Assembly (NCBI RefSeq): GCF_018141425.1
Contig: NZ_CP058561.1
Coordinates: 1,240,001 to 1,304,000, forward strand
From: Vallitalea guaymasensis
Lineage (GTDB): Bacteria; Bacillota; Clostridia; Lachnospirales; Vallitaleaceae
Length of the DNA: 64,000 nt
Direction of reading: 5' to 3'
This document shows, in pieces, positions 1-8,639 of the stretch. The notes under the pieces were generated by a model that saw only the letters and a list, made by a program, of their open reading frames with translations, did no database searches and was not told the DNA's origin. How positions within the stretch are numbered: position 1 is the first letter of the stretch; each line of letters starts with the position of its first letter. Made by a program: the position numbers and the translations under genes.

Positions 1-390
1 ACCTAGAAATACCCCTGTTTTTGATTGCTTGAGTCTCTCAGCCGTATAGCCTGCATCATCAAATGTATTTCGTATGGTTTCTAAAAAAATACGTTGAGCT
101 GGGTCCATTAATGAAGCCTCTCGTGGTGAGAGCTGAAAAAATTCATTATCAAATTCATCAATTCTTCCGATATAAGAACCTTGATAGAATTTTGGTTCTT
201 CGCCACTATCATTAAAAATGTTGACTAACCCCTCCACACCTTTGGCTCTATATTTTGGAAAGTCCTCAGTACAGCCTATTTTGTTCTTGATAATTTCCCA
301 ATATTCTTCTAAATCCCTAGCACAAGATATTTTTAATCCGATACCAATAATAGCAATATCTTTTCTTGGTTCTTTCCTCTTATTTTCCAT
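1..390 (-). CDS. Polyketide synthase, N-terminal ketosynthase fragment (cut by window edge)
   Basis: The first 130 codons of a PKS lie here; the gene continues past the left edge. After the start MENKRKEPRK the text DIAIIGIGLKIS opens a ketosynthase domain at about residue 11, followed by the family signatures EYW, the acidic-FPKYR stretch, FFQLSPREASLMDPAQR at about residues 85-101 and the end motif TGVFLG. The catalytic Cys and His residues lie outside the window. The ATG at 388-390 has AGGAG upstream and sits 13 bases after the stop of the acyl-AMP ligase/ACP gene, so the two are cotranscribed. A ketosynthase at the extreme N-terminus right behind a FAAL-ACP gene suggests the first elongation step on the FAAL-loaded starter (inference). 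Confidence 0.9.
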   Translation of the reverse strand, partial: MENKRKEPRKDIAIIGIGLKISCARDLEEYWEIIKNKIGCTEDFPKYRAKGVEGLVNIFNDSGEEPKFYQGSYIGRIDEFDNEFFQLSPREASLMDPAQRIFLETIRNTFDDAGYTAERLKQSKTGVFLG

Positions 391-403
391 AATTCTCTCT
401 CCT

Positions 404-2383
404 CTAGCCAATTAGAGTTTCCATTTCTCTTCTAACATTTACTCTCTCCATTATATACTCAGCCAATGTCTCAATGGTGGTATATTCAAAAAGCTCTGCA
501 ATGGCTATACAATCACCATATTTTATATTAATCGCCATATGTAATTTGGCTATTTGAAGAGAGTTTAGTCCCATAGACATAAATGACCCACTATAATCGA
601 TTTGGTTATCTACAATATCTTCTAGAGTGTCTGCAATAAAATCCTCAATAGAAGATACATCGCATTCTATAATATTATTAGCCTTATCCATTTCACAAGT
701 TAATGCAGCTATTTGCTCATCGTAATCACCTTTTATATAATTATTTATCAGCTTATACCGCTGCACTTTTCCACTAACTGTGGTGGGGATATTATCTACC
801 AAGACAAAATCGTTAATATATATTCCTAAAACATTATTCATATGTGACAATACATTTTTAATTTTACTGACTAGTGTTTCCATAGGAGTGTTCCCTTTGA
901 TGAAACAAATCACATTATCATTAACATCATCTACATTTTTACGATATCCATGAATAACTATTCTCTCCTCAGTGAATATATTTAGCTTCTGAATGTAACG
1001 TTCAATATCATTATCATAATAATTCTTACCATTATATATAAACATCTCTTTATAACGGGCTGTAATATGTAAATTTCCATCATAGATAAAGCCAATATCA
1101 CCTGTATTGAACCACTCATCAATAAAATTTTCATCCCGTTTACGATTATAATAATTATTTAGTACACACTTTCCTGCAATAAAGATTAAGCCAACACGCC
1201 CATCCTCCAATGTATTACCTTCTAGATCAACTATCTTCAACTTGAAGGCAGGAAGAGGCTTTCCTACACTAATTATTTCTGAAGCCATGGGATCATCATC
1301 CGAAACTATCTCTAAGGTATGACCAATACTCATACTCTCTTTATTAACGGATATTTTCTTTATAAAATCATCATCTGTAGTAACAGAAACACCCAAAGTA
1401 CCTTCTGTTAATCCATATGATGGAGATAATACTTTACGCTGGAAATTACATTCTTTCATGTACTTGGCAAATTCATTACATAAATTGATGGATATAGGTT
1501 CTGCTCCTAAGAACATTGAATGTATACTAGAGAAATCCCACTCATCTTTAACTCCTTTTTCTTGTAATAGTTTAATAATAAAATTAAGATAGAAATTAGT
1601 GCCAGATGTAACGGTTCCTCTTACTTTATTACAGTAATCCAAATAGAATGCTGGATCTTTTACCACATATTGCGTGTCAATGATATGGGCATCACAATTA
1701 TGCCTGATAGGTAGAAATATATTAAAAAATAATCCAAAATTGTGGTATGAAGGAATCCATGTAACGAATACTTCTTCTCCATAAATATGTCGAGATGATA
1801 GAATATCATCAACATTTGTTATAATTCCTTGATTTGTTATCCCCACTCCTTTTAGGTCTTTAGTTGAACCTGATGAAAATTGAATATAAGCTATATCCAA
1901 ACCACTCTCTTCTTTAGATAGAACTAAATCATCTATTTCTGTGACTGGTTCTAAAAACATTTCATCCAGACTTATTGTCATTTCTTCATTCCAGAATACA
2001 CTATTTTTTAGTGCTAAATCAGATTCACTGATTTCTTTCCACAGTGATTCATTATCTGTAACAAGAACAGAATTACTGCAAATCTCTAGAGCACCACTCA
2101 GTTTACTGAGTTCATCATTACTGACACTTAATGGAACAGCAATGAAATCCCCTAATATACATGCCCAAAATGTAATATAGAACCACTCTGAATTATCCAT
2201 TGATATAATAACTTCATCTTTTGGTCTAATACCTCTTTCATATAGATAATTCTTCATCCATAGCCCTTGTCTAAATAAATCATAATAGGAAGCAAAGTTA
2301 ACATTCTCATGTGAATGAACAAAGTATACTCCTTTTTCTTTTTCTTTTCTTAGCTCATAGAGTAACTCTTTTACTTTTTCCAT
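404..2383 (-). CDS. Fatty-acyl-AMP ligase-like adenylation enzyme fused to a C-terminal ACP
   Basis: A 659-residue protein of the ANL superfamily that would activate a free carboxylic acid as acyl-AMP and load it on its own carrier domain. Visible marks: P-loop FSSGSTKDLKG near residue 170, SYGLTEGT near residue 323, WFNTGDIGF near residue 427 and the hinge ARYKEMFIYNGKNYY near residue 444. The hinge resembles fatty-acyl-AMP ligases (FAAL) more than CoA ligases. Residues about 580-650 form a carrier domain with the phosphopantetheine serine in MGLNSLQ. A strong AGGGGG site precedes the ATG. It lies between the type II thioesterase and a PKS that starts with a ketosynthase, which fits a starter-loading role. 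The acid is not predictable. An NRPS-like adenylation enzyme for another acid is the main alternative. Confidence 0.85.
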   Translation of the reverse strand: MEKVKELLYELRKEKEKGVYFVHSHENVNFASYYDLFRQGLWMKNYLYERGIRPKDEVIISMDNSEWFYITFWACILGDFIAVPLSVSNDELSKLSGALEICSNSVLVTDNESLWKEISESDLALKNSVFWNEEMTISLDEMFLEPVTEIDDLVLSKEESGLDIAYIQFSSGSTKDLKGVGITNQGIITNVDDILSSRHIYGEEVFVTWIPSYHNFGLFFNIFLPIRHNCDAHIIDTQYVVKDPAFYLDYCNKVRGTVTSGTNFYLNFIIKLLQEKGVKDEWDFSSIHSMFLGAEPISINLCNEFAKYMKECNFQRKVLSPSYGLTEGTLGVSVTTDDDFIKKISVNKESMSIGHTLEIVSDDDPMASEIISVGKPLPAFKLKIVDLEGNTLEDGRVGLIFIAGKCVLNNYYNRKRDENFIDEWFNTGDIGFIYDGNLHITARYKEMFIYNGKNYYDNDIERYIQKLNIFTEERIVIHGYRKNVDDVNDNVICFIKGNTPMETLVSKIKNVLSHMNNVLGIYINDFVLVDNIPTTVSGKVQRYKLINNYIKGDYDEQIAALTCEMDKANNIIECDVSSIEDFIADTLEDIVDNQIDYSGSFMSMGLNSLQIAKLHMAINIKYGDCIAIAELFEYTTIETLAEYIMERVNVRREMETLIG

Positions 2384-2422
2384 AATATTTCCCCCTTTCC
2401 GTTTTCTATTCCTGATTGCTGT

Positions 2423-3121
2423 TTAAATAACTTCTAATTTACTTTCTATTATGTTAATGGTATCTTGCATATTCTCAAGATGAAAGAAATGACCTCCATT
2501 AACCTTGCATATAGTACACATCCCACTAGTAGTCTTTCGCCATTCAAGCAGTTCTGAATTTTTAATAGAATTATCTTGTGTTCCACTTAATACAGTAATA
2601 TCACTTTCAATTAATTCATTTTCTGCAGGATTTTCATAGCTCTCAATAATGGCGAAATCACTCCTGAATATTTGAAGATACTTGTCTACAAATTCTGGTG
2701 AATTAATTATTTTTTCACTTGTTCCACCAATCTCTCTAATTCTATTCATGAACTCTCCATCTGTCATATCTCTGTATTTAAGTTCCTCTTTCTTCGTTAA
2801 TGGAGACCACCTACCTGAAAAAAATATATGTACTGGTGGCTCCATCCCTTTCTTAATTAATCGAAAGTACACATGATAAACTAACCAACAACCCAAACTA
2901 TGCCCGAATAAAGCATATTTCTCATCTGATTGATTGTTAATAATCTCTTCTACCAAATCATCAACGGCCTCATCAAAACATTTATATAAGGCTTGTTCAG
3001 ACTTAGCTCCTCTCCCTGCCAGTTCTAGAGGAACAATTTTTATATTATCATTCATAAGCAGCTTCCATTGATAATAGTTGAGTGCGGAACTACCAGCATG
3101 TGGAACGCAGTATAGTATCAT
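2423..3121 (-). CDS. Type II thioesterase
   Basis: Alpha/beta-hydrolase of the GrsT/RifR type II thioesterase family, normal length (232 residues), acting on carrier proteins to remove stalled or wrong acyl groups. It starts MILYCVPHAGSSA, typical of the family; the nucleophile is in FGHSLGCWL near residue 90, the acid lies in the LSGTQDNS region near residue 183 and the His in VNGGHFFHLE near residue 211. The reading frame can be extended three codons to a TTG, but the ATG at 3119-3121 has AAGGA nine bases upstream and gives the usual family start. It lies between the AT and FAAL-ACP genes in the same leftward operon. Confidence 0.92.
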   Translation of the reverse strand: MILYCVPHAGSSALNYYQWKLLMNDNIKIVPLELAGRGAKSEQALYKCFDEAVDDLVEEIINNQSDEKYALFGHSLGCWLVYHVYFRLIKKGMEPPVHIFFSGRWSPLTKKEELKYRDMTDGEFMNRIREIGGTSEKIINSPEFVDKYLQIFRSDFAIIESYENPAENELIESDITVLSGTQDNSIKNSELLEWRKTTSGMCTICKVNGGHFFHLENMQDTINIIESKLEVI

Positions 3122-3160
3122 AGTAACCAATCCTTTCCCACATTAAATACATCTGTTAGA

Positions 3161-4411
3161 TTAAGCATAATATTCTTCCAACAAATAATAATTACTTGTT
3201 TCATCCAATAATTGTTTTATCCAGCTTCTTCGTTCTCTCTCTGGTACATTTTTTGCCTTCAATATATTCTCTAAATATTGGATTGCCATTTCCATATCTG
3301 TTTTCAGAATCTTCCTATGACTATCAGTTATATCTTTATGGAGCTTTTTGATATTGTTATAATTATCAACTACTCCTTTTTGGTAATTTTCATTAGATGT
3401 ATTAGCATTTTGGGTAGCCACTGCAATACCTAAACAACGACTCATAAATTCTGGAATATCCTTTTTGTAATTCTCATCTCCAAGAAAGTTCTCATGAAAA
3501 TATTTTCTATCCATTTTCTTACCAAAACAATAGGCTGTCATTTCAGGTGCTATGTTTTCAATAAGATTTGTTACCAAATTCTTAGGTCCCATTTCTAAGG
3601 CAATGGACACACCATATTTATCCATACATTCAATAATATTCTTCCACTGAACCGGATGAGTAAGATGCTTTGACATAACCTCTGGAATAAGTTCTGGATC
3701 ACTAAAAGGTCTACCATGTAAATTTGTAATTACAGGTATTCTAAATGGGTAGTATTCAAATTCAAGAAGGTAGTCATAAAATTTTTTCTGTATGCTTCCC
3801 ATTAAAGGACAATGCATTGGGGTACTTGTAATAAGTGGTGTAATCCTTGCATCGCTATCAAGAAGCTTTTCCTGCATTATTTCAATACCTTCATTCGTTC
3901 CACTGATGAGTATCTGATTATGGGAACTCTCACAGGAAATATAGACATCCTTATTTAATTTAGAGTCCTCAATTAAACTTTCAACAGTTTTATAATCCAC
4001 CTCTTCAGCAATCAACATAGTTCCTATATTCTGTTTATATACATCCTCCAACAATTCTCCCCGCTTCATTAGTATCTTGATACCATCTGAGAAGCGAACA
4101 GCACCTGAGGTAATGAATGCTGATATTTCACCTACACTATGTCCTGCACAGAATTGTGGGGTCATTCCATACTCATAGAAATAGGCACGAGCAATTGCAA
4201 CACAAGTTGTTGTTACAGCCAATTGCATATTGTTCATTTTGCTAAGCGTCCCTAGACTACTTTTGAAGCATAGCTTTGCTACATCTACTCCGGATATATC
4301 ACTGGCTTCTTCGTATGTCTGCCTACATATTAAATAATTATTATAAAAAGATTCTCCCATCCCTACATACTGGGCACCTTGACCTGGAAATACTAATGCT
4401 ATTTTATCCAT
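3161..4411 (-). CDS. Discrete (trans-acting) acyltransferase
   Basis: A 416-residue free-standing acyltransferase of the malonyl-CoA:ACP transacylase family, expected to charge carrier domains of the AT-less modules. It opens MDKIALVFPGQGAQYVG, has the nucleophile in AGHSVGEIS near residue 89 and the catalytic His in STPMHCPLM near residue 200. The usual malonyl signature GAFH is replaced by a variant (TPMH), so the acyl specificity should not be assumed. About 110 extra C-terminal residues follow the catalytic fold, as in FenF-like ATs of Bacillus lipopeptide clusters. The ATG at 4409-4411 was chosen because AGGAGG lies just upstream; it overlaps the FkbH gene by 8 bases. Being next to the hydroxymalonyl-ACP genes, it could move malonyl or hydroxymalonyl units. 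Confidence 0.9.
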   Translation of the reverse strand: MDKIALVFPGQGAQYVGMGESFYNNYLICRQTYEEASDISGVDVAKLCFKSSLGTLSKMNNMQLAVTTTCVAIARAYFYEYGMTPQFCAGHSVGEISAFITSGAVRFSDGIKILMKRGELLEDVYKQNIGTMLIAEEVDYKTVESLIEDSKLNKDVYISCESSHNQILISGTNEGIEIMQEKLLDSDARITPLITSTPMHCPLMGSIQKKFYDYLLEFEYYPFRIPVITNLHGRPFSDPELIPEVMSKHLTHPVQWKNIIECMDKYGVSIALEMGPKNLVTNLIENIAPEMTAYCFGKKMDRKYFHENFLGDENYKKDIPEFMSRCLGIAVATQNANTSNENYQKGVVDNYNNIKKLHKDITDSHRKILKTDMEMAIQYLENILKAKNVPERERRSWIKQLLDETSNYYLLEEYYA

Positions 4412-5480
4412 ATATCCTCCTTCTCTCATCCTCTTCATATTCAGGAAGATCTGAAATCAATGTGACATACTCTGGTATCTTTTGTATCCTACTTAAGTCA
4501 TTTTTCATAAGAATAAAATTCTCTTTTTTCTCAAACACTTTAAATCCCGCCAAATTGTATGTAAGCTGCATCATCTTATTCTTTTCTGTTTGAATAAACT
4601 TAGCGTATAATTCTCTATTAGCTGTCTGAGCCATATCCATAATATAATTAAGTAAAATAGTTCCAATCCCTCTGGACATGACTCTACAGGACATGATGAA
4701 CAATTCCAATACCCATCGTTCATTACTTGTGTCAATTAAAATAATACCTATTTTTCCATAGGTTCCATATTTATCGTCTAGTCCAATGATTAACAATTTG
4801 TGAGTATCAGAATCCTGCATAAGTTTTAATTCTTCATAGGAATAGGTATAACCCGTTGTATTTAATTGATTTGTTCTTTCTGTTAGTTCTATTACACGAT
4901 CCAGATCTTCATCTTTTGCATACTGAATACTAATTTTCATATCTAAGGATGCTAAAAAATCTTCCTGTGGTCCTTGATACGTCTCTTCAACTTTTTTTCT
5001 ATGATAATCCGCTATGTACATCTCTCTTCTTCTCATTGAGTCCTTTGTAATAAAATCAGGGATGAAAATATCCTTATCAAGAATATTTGTTATTTCATCA
5101 GCATCAAAACACGTAACCTCTGGAATAACACTCTTTACTTCATCTCGTTCAAAATCCTGGTCATCAATAAAAGCAATTGTATTAGCACCAATATTCAAGC
5201 AACTAATAATTTCTTTTACAGCTTGAGATTTACTACTCCAGCTTATTTGAGGGTATAAAAAATAATCTTTTATTCCGAATTCATCTAATTTATCTATAGC
5301 ATCTTCATAGTTGTTTTTACTTGATATTGATTGAAGAATACCTCTATGATCAAGCTCTTTGATAATATCAAGGACATCACTTCTTAATGTCACTTCCTTA
5401 TCTTCAATGAGGACTCCATCCCACATAGTATTATCAAGATCCCATACGACGCACTTTATTTTTTTATTTTTATCGGACAT
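4404..5480 (-). CDS. FkbH-like HAD-superfamily glyceryl-ACP forming protein
   Basis: A 358-residue protein of the FkbH family (HAD fold followed by a GNAT-like domain). Members take 1,3-bisphosphoglycerate, remove phosphate and place the glyceryl group on an ACP, the first step of methoxymalonyl- or hydroxymalonyl-ACP formation. The HAD nucleophile motif is DLDNTMWDG near residue 15; the second half (about 175-345) carries the GNAT-like region with RVMSRGIGTILLNY. It has full family length. It lies 24 bases after a free ACP and close to the dehydrogenases of the same pathway. In some clusters FkbH-like domains load lactate or glycerate as a starter; the presence of both dehydrogenases argues for an extender unit here. 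Confidence 0.92.
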   Translation of the reverse strand: MSDKNKKIKCVVWDLDNTMWDGVLIEDKEVTLRSDVLDIIKELDHRGILQSISSKNNYEDAIDKLDEFGIKDYFLYPQISWSSKSQAVKEIISCLNIGANTIAFIDDQDFERDEVKSVIPEVTCFDADEITNILDKDIFIPDFITKDSMRRREMYIADYHRKKVEETYQGPQEDFLASLDMKISIQYAKDEDLDRVIELTERTNQLNTTGYTYSYEELKLMQDSDTHKLLIIGLDDKYGTYGKIGIILIDTSNERWVLELFIMSCRVMSRGIGTILLNYIMDMAQTANRELYAKFIQTEKNKMMQLTYNLAGFKVFEKKENFILMKNDLSRIQKIPEYVTLISDLPEYEEDERRRIYG

Positions 5481-5504
5481 GTAACACGACTCCCTCCTAC
5501 TAAG

Positions 5505-5756
5505 TTATTTCATTTTACTTTCAATAATATTGACAATCTTATTTAGAGTATTAAAGTTATCCATATTCAATTCCACTACATCAATAGCTACATCAAATTC
5601 TGTTTCGATAAATGTAATTAGCTGCATAGCAAACAAAGAATTAACGAACCCTAAATCAAAGAAATCATCATCATCACCTAATGTCTCTACATTTTTCTTA
5701 CCAAAGAATTTGCATAAAAAAGCTTTTAATTTTTTACTGATATCCTCTCTATTCAT
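5505..5756 (-). CDS. Free-standing acyl carrier protein (FkbJ-like)
   Basis: An 83-residue single carrier protein with the DDDDFFDLGFVNSLFAMQ region holding the serine (NSL) that would receive phosphopantetheine. By position between FkbH and the 3-hydroxyacyl dehydrogenase it should carry the glyceryl group while it is oxidised to hydroxymalonyl-ACP, as FkbJ and ZmaD do in the FK506/FK520 and zwittermicin pathways. AAGGAG lies eight bases before the ATG. The serine context GFVNSL differs from the GFDSI/GVDSI carriers inside the PKS proteins, consistent with a different partner set. Confidence 0.92.
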   Translation of the reverse strand: MNREDISKKLKAFLCKFFGKKNVETLGDDDDFFDLGFVNSLFAMQLITFIETEFDVAIDVVELNMDNFNTLNKIVNIIESKMK

Positions 5757-5771
5757 CTTTCATTCTCCTTT

Positions 5772-6617
5772 TCAATAATTGTAGGCATAGAACCCTTGAC
5801 CGCTTTTTCTACCAAGTAATCCAGCATTGACCATTTTTTTCAATAATGGGCATGGTCTATATTTACTGTCACAGTAGCTTTCATATAATACTTCTACAGA
5901 AAATAAAATTGTATCAAGACCAATCAAATCTGCTGTCTCTAATGGTCCCATTTTGTGTCCAAAGCATTGCTTGAATATCTTATCTACATCTTTTGCTTCT
6001 GCCACTCCCTCGTGTACCAAATAGATTGCTTCGTTAACGGTTAGCATCAATACACGATTGGATACGAATCCTGGAAGATCATTTACTACAACGCCTTCTT
6101 TCTCAATTGTTTTTAATAATTCAAGTGTCGTGTCTATTGTCTTCTCTGATGTGTGATACCCTTTTATTACTTCTACAGTTGATTTAATATGTGCCGGATT
6201 CATATAGTGAGATCCTATTACATTTTCTGGTTTATCCATGAGAGCACCTACTCGAGTAATGGAAAAGCAGGAGGTATTAACAGCATAGATTGTATTTTCA
6301 TTACATATTTTATTTAACTGCAAATATACATTCTTTTTTATCTCCCAATTTTCAGTAACATTCTCAATAATATATTCACACATCTCAACGTTCTCAAGCT
6401 GAGTAGTAAACGTTATACGCCCAAGGATATTTTGGATCGTATCCTCACACTTTTTCCCATACATACCTTGAAAACGATAATCTCTAATTATCTGTTTCTT
6501 AGCTTCTTCCAGTACATTTTCTTCTATATCTACCAAAACAATATTATGACCATATTGAGCATAAGCTAACGCAACACCTCTGCCCATGACTCCTGCACCT
6601 ATAATACCTATATTCAT
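5772..6617 (-). CDS. 3-hydroxyacyl-CoA dehydrogenase family protein (FkbK-like)
   Basis: A 281-residue NAD(P)-dependent dehydrogenase of the 3-hydroxybutyryl-CoA dehydrogenase family. The Rossmann motif GIIGAGVMGRG is at residues 4-14, the catalytic His in GSHYMNPAH near residue 137, and the C-terminal 3HCDH domain contains GFVSNRVLM and FGHKMGPLETADLIG. In FK520-type pathways FkbK oxidises the C3 hydroxyl of glyceryl-ACP before the acyl-ACP dehydrogenase acts, and that role fits here next to the ACP and FkbH genes. Its ATG overlaps the stop of the upstream carbamoyltransferase by four bases (ATGA), a sign of translational coupling. A general fatty-acid role is unlikely given the setting. Confidence 0.9.
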   Translation of the reverse strand: MNIGIIGAGVMGRGVALAYAQYGHNIVLVDIEENVLEEAKKQIIRDYRFQGMYGKKCEDTIQNILGRITFTTQLENVEMCEYIIENVTENWEIKKNVYLQLNKICNENTIYAVNTSCFSITRVGALMDKPENVIGSHYMNPAHIKSTVEVIKGYHTSEKTIDTTLELLKTIEKEGVVVNDLPGFVSNRVLMLTVNEAIYLVHEGVAEAKDVDKIFKQCFGHKMGPLETADLIGLDTILFSVEVLYESYCDSKYRPCPLLKKMVNAGLLGRKSGQGFYAYNY

Positions 6618-8611
6618 GCGTTGAACTCCTCCTCCAATTGTTTATAATACATATTGTCATTAAATAATCTACTTAATTCAGCTTTTGAGAATGGTGATAA
6701 TCCATTGAAATACATCATTGATTTAATCTCTAACTTCTTGCACTCTCTTTTATCTTGTAACAGGTCAATATCATTTATCTTCAAATGAATATAATAGAAT
6801 AAAGCCCTTACAGAGAGTTCATTTGGATTGAATTTCTTCACTAGCTGCTCATATTCGTCTTTATCTTCCCACATTTTTAGACTTATGTTTCTTTTCAATG
6901 GAAACTTCTTATCGTATGATTGGTGGTTCATCAATTCAAAACGCTTTCCGTCAATATACATGATAGGAATATTTTTCCTAAGTGCAAAATTAATTGCTTG
7001 ATCAATATTATTTATAATAGGTTCACCTTTATCATTTAATGAGGTATTACAAATAATTGGAACTCCAGTTATTTCATTAAAGCTTTCCATTACTTGATAT
7101 ATTTTTTTCTGTCTAGTGTTTTTATCTATACTTTGGAGTCTTGCTGTTCTATCCTCGTGAACAATAGCAATAACTTCCTTATCCTTGTCTTCTCGAATCT
7201 TGGATGCATGTAACATAAATGGTGATTCGAATTCGTCCTCAAACCATTCACTGATCTTATCTTTAATAACAATAGGTGCAACAGGTCTCCACCATTGTCT
7301 TTTTTTAATATGATTAAGCACATCTTTTGTTTCCATCTTTCTAGGATCACCCAACAGACTTCTTGAGCCTAGTGCTCTAGGTCCAATCTCGGCACCATTT
7401 TCAATCCATACTATAGGATGTTCTATAATATCCATAGCTGCCTGCTTTGGATCGAATTCACTTACACTTTTTATGAACTGACTATAGTCTTCCTTCTGGA
7501 ATTTACTTAAATCATTCTGATCTCCCCAATAAGCATCCTGTAAAGCAAAGTCAAATTCTCCATTCATCCTATCATAGAATACATATAAACCAATACCCAG
7601 TGCCATACCACTATCACTTACACATGGTGGTGCAATAAATCCTTTGAACTGATACTTGTTCATTAAATGGGTATTACAAGGGCAGTTAAGAGCGAATCCT
7701 CCAGCTACAGCTAGATAAACTTCTTTTGTATCAATACCATATTTTTCTATAAAAAATTCTATATTATGTTCCATGATGTGCTTAGACATTTCTTCTATTA
7801 TCTTCATGACCATACTGATTCTGTTCTCGTGCTCACTAAATCTTGGATCAAAATAATTAAATTTTACACCTTCATCCTCTTGGGTTAGATTATCCACAAA
7901 TTCTATTAGCTCAAGAATTTTATTGTATACATTTTCTTCTACTTTTATATTACTATTTAGAAGTATATCTTCCATATCATAATAAGCAGTACTTTTACTT
8001 GCACTAGCTAGAGCCATCAAGCTTCCCTCTCTCATAGTGAAATGAGAGCTCATATAATCCCACAAAATAGCAGGTGAGCATACGGATTCCAATGCAAACT
8101 GACCATTTTTATAGTCTGTCAAACATCCTACAAAAGGAAAGCGTTTATAGGCTTCTGTATCAGATACAATATCCGAACCTCCATCTACAGAAAATCCTAA
8201 TATTTTTTCGTTATGGTATATATTAGTATCCATGAATAGACAAGAGGATAGATGACACATTGTATGATATGAGAACTCTGGATAACGCCCTAAAGACATG
8301 TAGCTTTCACTATCACCTAACTCTGGCGTTCCCCATACTTCTATTATGTCATCTGTACTTAACCCAAATGAACCTAATAAATGATTCATCAGATCATAGA
8401 ATTGATTTTTATCATAAAAACAATATTGATGCTTTTTAACTCCACTTAATCGTTCAAGTTCCCAATAATGAATAAGCTCTACTTTATTTTCTTGTACCTT
8501 CCATAATGCGATACTTTGATCATGTCTATGAGCAAAACGATATATATTTCCTAGCTGATCAATTTCAACATATGCAGATAGATAATAGCCGTTTTTCATA
8601 TCTTTATTCAT
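6614..8611 (-). CDS. O-carbamoyltransferase, copy 1 (TobZ/CmcH/NodU family)
   Basis: A 665-residue enzyme of the TobZ/CmcH/NodU family, which uses carbamoyl phosphate and ATP to carbamoylate a hydroxyl group. The N-terminal Kae1-like part has the metal-site HxxxH in YHTMCHLSSC, the VDGGSD motif, ALNCPCNTHL and PPCVSDSGMALG; the C-terminal YrdC-like part has IGPRALGSRSLLGDPR, RQWWRPVAPIV and ICNTSLNDKGEP. The frame is open for 17 codons upstream, but the ATG at 8609-8611 is preceded by AGAAGGGG at good distance and gives the same N-terminus as its two neighbours (GYYLSAY). All family motifs are kept, so it looks active. It is the last of three tandem paralogues in the operon. Confidence 0.93.
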   Translation of the reverse strand: MNKDMKNGYYLSAYVEIDQLGNIYRFAHRHDQSIALWKVQENKVELIHYWELERLSGVKKHQYCFYDKNQFYDLMNHLLGSFGLSTDDIIEVWGTPELGDSESYMSLGRYPEFSYHTMCHLSSCLFMDTNIYHNEKILGFSVDGGSDIVSDTEAYKRFPFVGCLTDYKNGQFALESVCSPAILWDYMSSHFTMREGSLMALASASKSTAYYDMEDILLNSNIKVEENVYNKILELIEFVDNLTQEDEGVKFNYFDPRFSEHENRISMVMKIIEEMSKHIMEHNIEFFIEKYGIDTKEVYLAVAGGFALNCPCNTHLMNKYQFKGFIAPPCVSDSGMALGIGLYVFYDRMNGEFDFALQDAYWGDQNDLSKFQKEDYSQFIKSVSEFDPKQAAMDIIEHPIVWIENGAEIGPRALGSRSLLGDPRKMETKDVLNHIKKRQWWRPVAPIVIKDKISEWFEDEFESPFMLHASKIREDKDKEVIAIVHEDRTARLQSIDKNTRQKKIYQVMESFNEITGVPIICNTSLNDKGEPIINNIDQAINFALRKNIPIMYIDGKRFELMNHQSYDKKFPLKRNISLKMWEDKDEYEQLVKKFNPNELSVRALFYYIHLKINDIDLLQDKRECKKLEIKSMMYFNGLSPFSKAELSRLFNDNMYYKQLEEEFNA

Positions 8612-8639
8612 TTGTTTCCCCTTCTCTCTTATCATTATT

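Noticed and set aside
404-2383. Acetyl-CoA synthetase-type CoA ligase
   Set aside because: The fused carrier domain, FAAL-like hinge and place before a KS-started PKS fit loading to an ACP better than CoA ester formation.
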